In this document: piece by piece, positions 6,976-9,482 of the stretch
How the letters are laid out: each line of letters starts with the position of its first letter
How positions within the stretch are numbered: position 1 is the stretch's first letter
Source of the DNA: Planctomicrobium sp.
GTDB taxonomy: Bacteria > Planctomycetota > Planctomycetia > Planctomycetales > Planctomycetaceae
Assembly: GCA_018659505.1 (NCBI GenBank)
Contig: JABJMI010000463.1
Coordinates: forward strand, 1-9,482
Length of the DNA stretch: 9,482 bases
Direction: 5' to 3'
Made by a program: the position numbers and the translations under genes
The notes under the pieces: generated by a model
The model's database searches: none
What the model was told of the DNA's origin: nothing
What the model saw: only the letters and a program-made list of their open reading frames with translations

Positions 6976-7632
6976 GCTCGCTTGTGAAGTAGCATTTTCC
7001 AACTTGATAAGATGACGCTTCGCAAAATCATGCAGCGAGTTCCATTTTTCTTCGGTAATGCTCCATCCTTTTGAAAGTTCATACCAGTCGTCATCCATCA
7101 GGTCACCATTGCTGAGTTTCAGAAGTAAAATTTTTCCCCAATGCAGGCGGATATAAAAGACTTCTTCTTTGGGACCGAAGAAATTGATCGAATTTTCATT
7201 CCACCAGTAGCTAGAGACCGTTCGTTTTATGTGCTCGATGTCGTCTCTCAAGCCAAGAGAGTCGGTGCTGTGAACGCAGATTAGCTTTCCCTTTGGTCCG
7301 TAGATAACGAATGGTAACTTTCCAACCCGATGCCATTCGTCCATTGTCACGACAAAATCACCAGAATTGGACACAAACACTCGCACGGGAGCATGATTGT
7401 TAATGAGAAATCGCGACCATAGCTCGATATGCTCCTCACCATCTACGCGGTAGAGAGTGGCAAGGCAATGCCCTGGTTTGTCGACCCATCTTTCGTGTGG
7501 TTCTATTTTCAGGAGATGCTGTTTATTTTCAGAAGCAAACTCGAATTTGGAAATCCGACGCCATTGATCAGCAAAGCTACTGGAACTGAATAGCGACAAC
7601 AAGCAGATTCCAACGGCTATGTGTGCGAACAT
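6967..7632 (-). CDS. Small secreted or periplasmic protein, unknown function
   Basis: About 221 residues starting MFAHIAVGICLLSLFSSSSFA-DQ, a standard Sec signal peptide with a likely cleavage after the last Ala. The mature part (about 200 residues) is rich in aromatic residues and beta-like segments, for example VRVFVSNSGDFVVTMDEWHRVGK and FVIYGPKGKLICVH. The pattern of a 'current state' strand followed by VVTMDEWH looks like a planctomycete hypothetical family I recall but cannot name. No catalytic motif is visible. I place the start at ATG 7630-7632, because GGAG (7640-7643) lies seven bases upstream. A GTG at 7636-7638 would add two residues but sits only one base from that GGAG. The gene converges with the zinc-ribbon gene 65 bases away. 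Confidence 0.8.
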   Translation of the reverse strand: MFAHIAVGICLLSLFSSSSFADQWRRISKFEFASENKQHLLKIEPHERWVDKPGHCLATLYRVDGEEHIELWSRFLINNHAPVRVFVSNSGDFVVTMDEWHRVGKLPFVIYGPKGKLICVHSTDSLGLRDDIEHIKRTVSSYWWNENSINFFGPKEEVFYIRLHWGKILLLKLSNGDLMDDDWYELSKGWSITEEKWNSLHDFAKRHLIKLENATSQASDE

Positions 7633-7639
7633 TATCACG

Positions 7640-7643
7640 CTCC
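7640..7643 (-). promoter_or_regulatory. Ribosome binding site of the secreted-protein gene
   Basis: GGAG on the minus strand, seven bases before ATG 7630-7632. It favours that ATG over the GTG at 7636-7638. Confidence 0.5.
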
Positions 7644-7748
7644 AGGTAATTCGAATGTCTCGAAAGCGGGTTCAAACTTGTAAAACAATTATTCGAAAGA
7701 ACCTCATATTCTTCAATAGCCCTCGCGGTTTTTTCGTTTTGATGACCA

Positions 7749-7764
7749 TTTGAAGTCCTTCAAA
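7749..7764 (-). other. 7-bp inverted repeat downstream of the subunit III gene
   Basis: TTTGAAG and CTTCAAA are separated by two bases, starting 17 bases after the subunit III stop codon. The AT-rich stem and absence of a following T-run on the minus strand argue against a classical terminator. It may be an RNA 3'-end structure or a protein site. The rest of the 149-base spacer (7633-7781) shows no gene. Confidence 0.3.
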
Positions 7765-7781
7765 ATAGAAGATAGCTTCCA

Positions 7782-8375
7782 TCAATAAGCGATTGAAATA
7801 ATCGCCATAATTGCCAGCCAGACGATTAAGAGGAAGTGCCAGAACCAGACGCAGATTCTCACTCCCCAATAGTATTCGTGGTCGTAGCGGTTTGCCCAAG
7901 CTCTGGAAATGATGAACGCCACAAAGAGTGTTGCAATCAGTAGGTGCAAACAGTGCAATGCCGTTAGACAAAGAATGAATGCAAGCGAGTCAACAGTTGC
8001 AGAATCACGGGTACGGATATCAGGAAAAATTGACCACAAAGCATAACCCTGAACTCCCATGAAAAGAGTTCCGGTCAAACGGCTGAGCAGAAGCCAAAAG
8101 CGAAACTCTCTCTGACGTTCGTGACGAACATGCTGTAACGCCGTCGTGAGCGCTAAACTGCCAAATCCCAGTAATGTTGAACTGATCAGAAACGAGGGTG
8201 GGAAGATGAGGTCGGGCTTCTCGGTCAATTTTCCGAACCAGTGGCTCAAACTCCACATAATCAACGTCGCTGTGGTGAGGCTTCCAGCCGCCAAAGCAAA
8301 GAAGTGAAGAGCTTGCCGTGATATCCCATCGGCATAAGGCTCTGGACTCAGTGTTTGTTGTAGATTTGAATTCAA
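7782..8375 (-). CDS. Heme-copper oxidase subunit III-like membrane protein
   Basis: A 197-residue protein with five predicted membrane helices (about 22-43, 60-80, 93-116, 130-156, 170-195). This is the short bacterial form of cytochrome c oxidase subunit III, lacking the first two helices of the mitochondrial type. Family-like features are the LHxxHLL motif (His141, His144) in helix 4 and WFWHFLLIVWL (His180) in helix 5. Subunit III stabilises the oxidase core and holds no redox metal. At the usual QxxE site in helix 3 it reads Gln109-Gly-Tyr-Ala112, so the acidic residue appears absent, and the Gly after HxxHxxx is Ala148. No subunit I or II gene is in the window. Only TTG (8373-8375) can start the frame; GGAG lies eight bases upstream. 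It follows the ApgM-like gene by 16 bases, suggesting one transcript. Confidence 0.82.
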   Translation of the reverse strand: MNSNLQQTLSPEPYADGISRQALHFFALAAGSLTTATLIMWSLSHWFGKLTEKPDLIFPPSFLISSTLLGFGSLALTTALQHVRHERQREFRFWLLLSRLTGTLFMGVQGYALWSIFPDIRTRDSATVDSLAFILCLTALHCLHLLIATLFVAFIISRAWANRYDHEYYWGVRICVWFWHFLLIVWLAIMAIISIAY

Positions 8376-8383
8376 CTCATGAA

Positions 8384-8387
8384 CTCC
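8384..8387 (-). promoter_or_regulatory. Ribosome binding site deciding the TTG start of subunit III
   Basis: GGAG lies eight bases from TTG 8373-8375 but only three from an out-of-frame ATG (8378-8380). That ATG reads ATG AGT TGA, and its stop codon overlaps the TTG by two bases. The spacing favours TTG initiation, and the site sits within ten bases of the upstream gene's stop codon. Confidence 0.55.
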
Positions 8388-8391
8388 ATCT

Positions 8392-9482
8392 TCAAGAACT
8401 GAACAGTCTTCCCATCAGTTCGTACCCGCCATCAATCGTGATGCCTGATTGGGCAGCAGTCACTTCGTCGTAGCTCTCAGTCCTACTCTCTTCAAGACCT
8501 TGACCGCACATCGTGAAAGGAACATATCCGTGACTGTGAGTTTTTGTTCTTAGAAAAGTCGGATGATCGGGGCAAACAAGGATTCGGTAATCGCCTTGAG
8601 ACTTTAAATGCTCATGAACCGGTCCCACGATTTTCTCATCGATCTCTTCGAGAGCTTTCACCTTTTCGTCCGCGTGACCTTCGTGTGATGCCTCGTCAGT
8701 CGCTTCGACATGCACGACAACGAAGTCGTGATCCCCTTTGAGTGTTTCAATTCCAGCACGACCTTTGGCAGCGTAGTCGGTATCGAGGTAGCCAGTGGCT
8801 CCTTCGACTTCGACAACATCCCAGCCTAATAGAATTCCGATTCCACGTAATAAATCGACAGCCGTAATCACGGCTCCTTTGACACCGTAGCGCTCGTGAA
8901 ACAGCTCCAGATTCGGACGGCTGCCTTGTCCCCATAACCAGGCTTGAGTCGCGGGCAATTCGCCATTTTCTGATCGCTGTTTGTTCAGTTCAGATTGGGC
9001 AAACAGCTCAACACTTTTCTCCATTAAGGCTCGTAAATCACACGCACCTGATCCGAGTGGAAGATGTTCTGCAATCAATTGATCAGTGATGTCATGAGGA
9101 GGAGTTGTAAAAGTGTCTTCCGCGAAAGGTGCCTTGCCATCGCGCGCTCGATAGATCAATAAGTTGCGGTAGCTAACTCCCGGATAGAATTTCCAGTTCT
9201 CGCTACCACAGCAATGTTTTTGCAGCGACTGAATTAACTCAGCTCCGACGTCATTGGAAATTTGACCAGCGGTGAAGCTTTTCATCCGAGCATCTTCAAC
9301 AGTCACCAAATTACAGCGAATCGCCCAGTCTCCCGGTGCGAGTTCGATGCCTTGAGCAGCGGCTTCCAGAGGAGCACGACCTGTGTGGAACTTTAACGGG
9401 TCATACCCGAAAAGACTCATGGTGCCAACGTCGCTGCCTGATGGCATCGATTCAGGAACATTGTCTGTTTGACCTACAATCC
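8392..9482 (-). CDS. ApgM-type cofactor-independent phosphoglycerate mutase (or proposed homoserine kinase), 5' end missing
   Basis: Alkaline-phosphatase-superfamily enzyme of the archaeal-type iPGM group, which interconverts 3- and 2-phosphoglycerate through a phosphoserine intermediate with two metals. The frame stays open to the window end (IVGQTDNVPESMPSGSDVG), so the Met at 9445-9447 is internal. Roughly 40 N-terminal residues, including the first metal-binding Asp motif, are missing. Visible are the nucleophile region SGSDVGTMSLFGYDPLKFHTGRAPLE, substrate-side RCNLVTVEDARMKSFTAGQIS, and metal-ligand motifs HVEATDEASHEGH (Asp/His), CPDHPTF (Asp-His) and THSHGYVPF (His). A closely related bacterial subgroup has been annotated as 'proposed homoserine kinase' on gene context alone. 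I cannot separate the two here, as no glycolytic or threonine genes are adjacent. Superfamily assignment is firm. Its TGA is 16 bases before the subunit III TTG. Confidence 0.9.
   Translation of the reverse strand, partial: IVGQTDNVPESMPSGSDVGTMSLFGYDPLKFHTGRAPLEAAAQGIELAPGDWAIRCNLVTVEDARMKSFTAGQISNDVGAELIQSLQKHCCGSENWKFYPGVSYRNLLIYRARDGKAPFAEDTFTTPPHDITDQLIAEHLPLGSGACDLRALMEKSVELFAQSELNKQRSENGELPATQAWLWGQGSRPNLELFHERYGVKGAVITAVDLLRGIGILLGWDVVEVEGATGYLDTDYAAKGRAGIETLKGDHDFVVVHVEATDEASHEGHADEKVKALEEIDEKIVGPVHEHLKSQGDYRILVCPDHPTFLRTKTHSHGYVPFTMCGQGLEESRTESYDEVTAAQSGITIDGGYELMGRLFSS

Noticed and set aside
7672..7971. A 99-codon minus-strand frame overlapping the end of the subunit III gene
   Set aside because: It overlaps the convincing five-helix protein in another frame, and its translation shows no domain.
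1..9482. CRISPR array, tRNA, rRNA or defence island
   Set aside because: No regularly spaced direct repeats, no cloverleaf or rRNA sequence, and no defence, toxin-antitoxin or phage protein motifs were seen among the supported genes.

Overview
The window looks like ordinary chromosomal DNA from a bacterium of the phylum Planctomycetota, with moderate GC content. This is inferred from three things: several translated proteins resemble poorly characterised planctomycete families, Shine-Dalgarno sequences are used inconsistently, and genes are sparsely packed in short, mixed-strand units. No sequence search could be run, so the taxonomic placement is a judgement. I found no rRNA, tRNA, CRISPR array, transposase, integrase or phage gene.

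Layout, left to right. The C-terminal part of a UbiB/ABC1 atypical kinase runs off the left edge (2-1018, +). A 435-base gene-free stretch follows. It holds a hairpin-rich element of 391 bases bounded by a 24-bp near-perfect inverted repeat (1036-1426) and lies between convergent genes. On the minus strand come a TPR/coiled-coil protein (1454-2392), ribonuclease III (2652-3389), a single-domain response regulator (3586-4032) and a DEAD-box RNA helicase (4085-5329). The helicase and regulator are 52 bp apart and could share a transcript. A 201-bp divergent intergenic region carries a perfect 12-bp palindrome. It separates the helicase from a plus-strand membrane protein of unknown function with a zinc ribbon (5531-6901). 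A small secreted protein (6967-7632, -) converges on that gene. At the right edge, a minus-strand pair consists of an ApgM-type phosphoglycerate mutase-like enzyme, cut by the window end (8392-9482), and a five-helix heme-copper oxidase subunit III-like protein (7782-8375). They are 16 bp apart, and the second gene starts at TTG.

Functionally this is mostly housekeeping: RNA processing and remodelling (rnc, helicase), a phosphoryl-transfer enzyme, a respiratory-type membrane subunit, a quinone-linked atypical kinase and one signalling receiver. Nothing shows that the genes form one system. The points most worth a second look are the inverted-repeat-bounded hairpin cluster, an RNase III in which a normally acidic metal-binding residue reads as threonine (Thr124), the unrecognised zinc-ribbon membrane protein, and the orphan subunit III gene with its TTG start overlapped by a two-codon open reading frame. 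I did not find a convincing new biological system.
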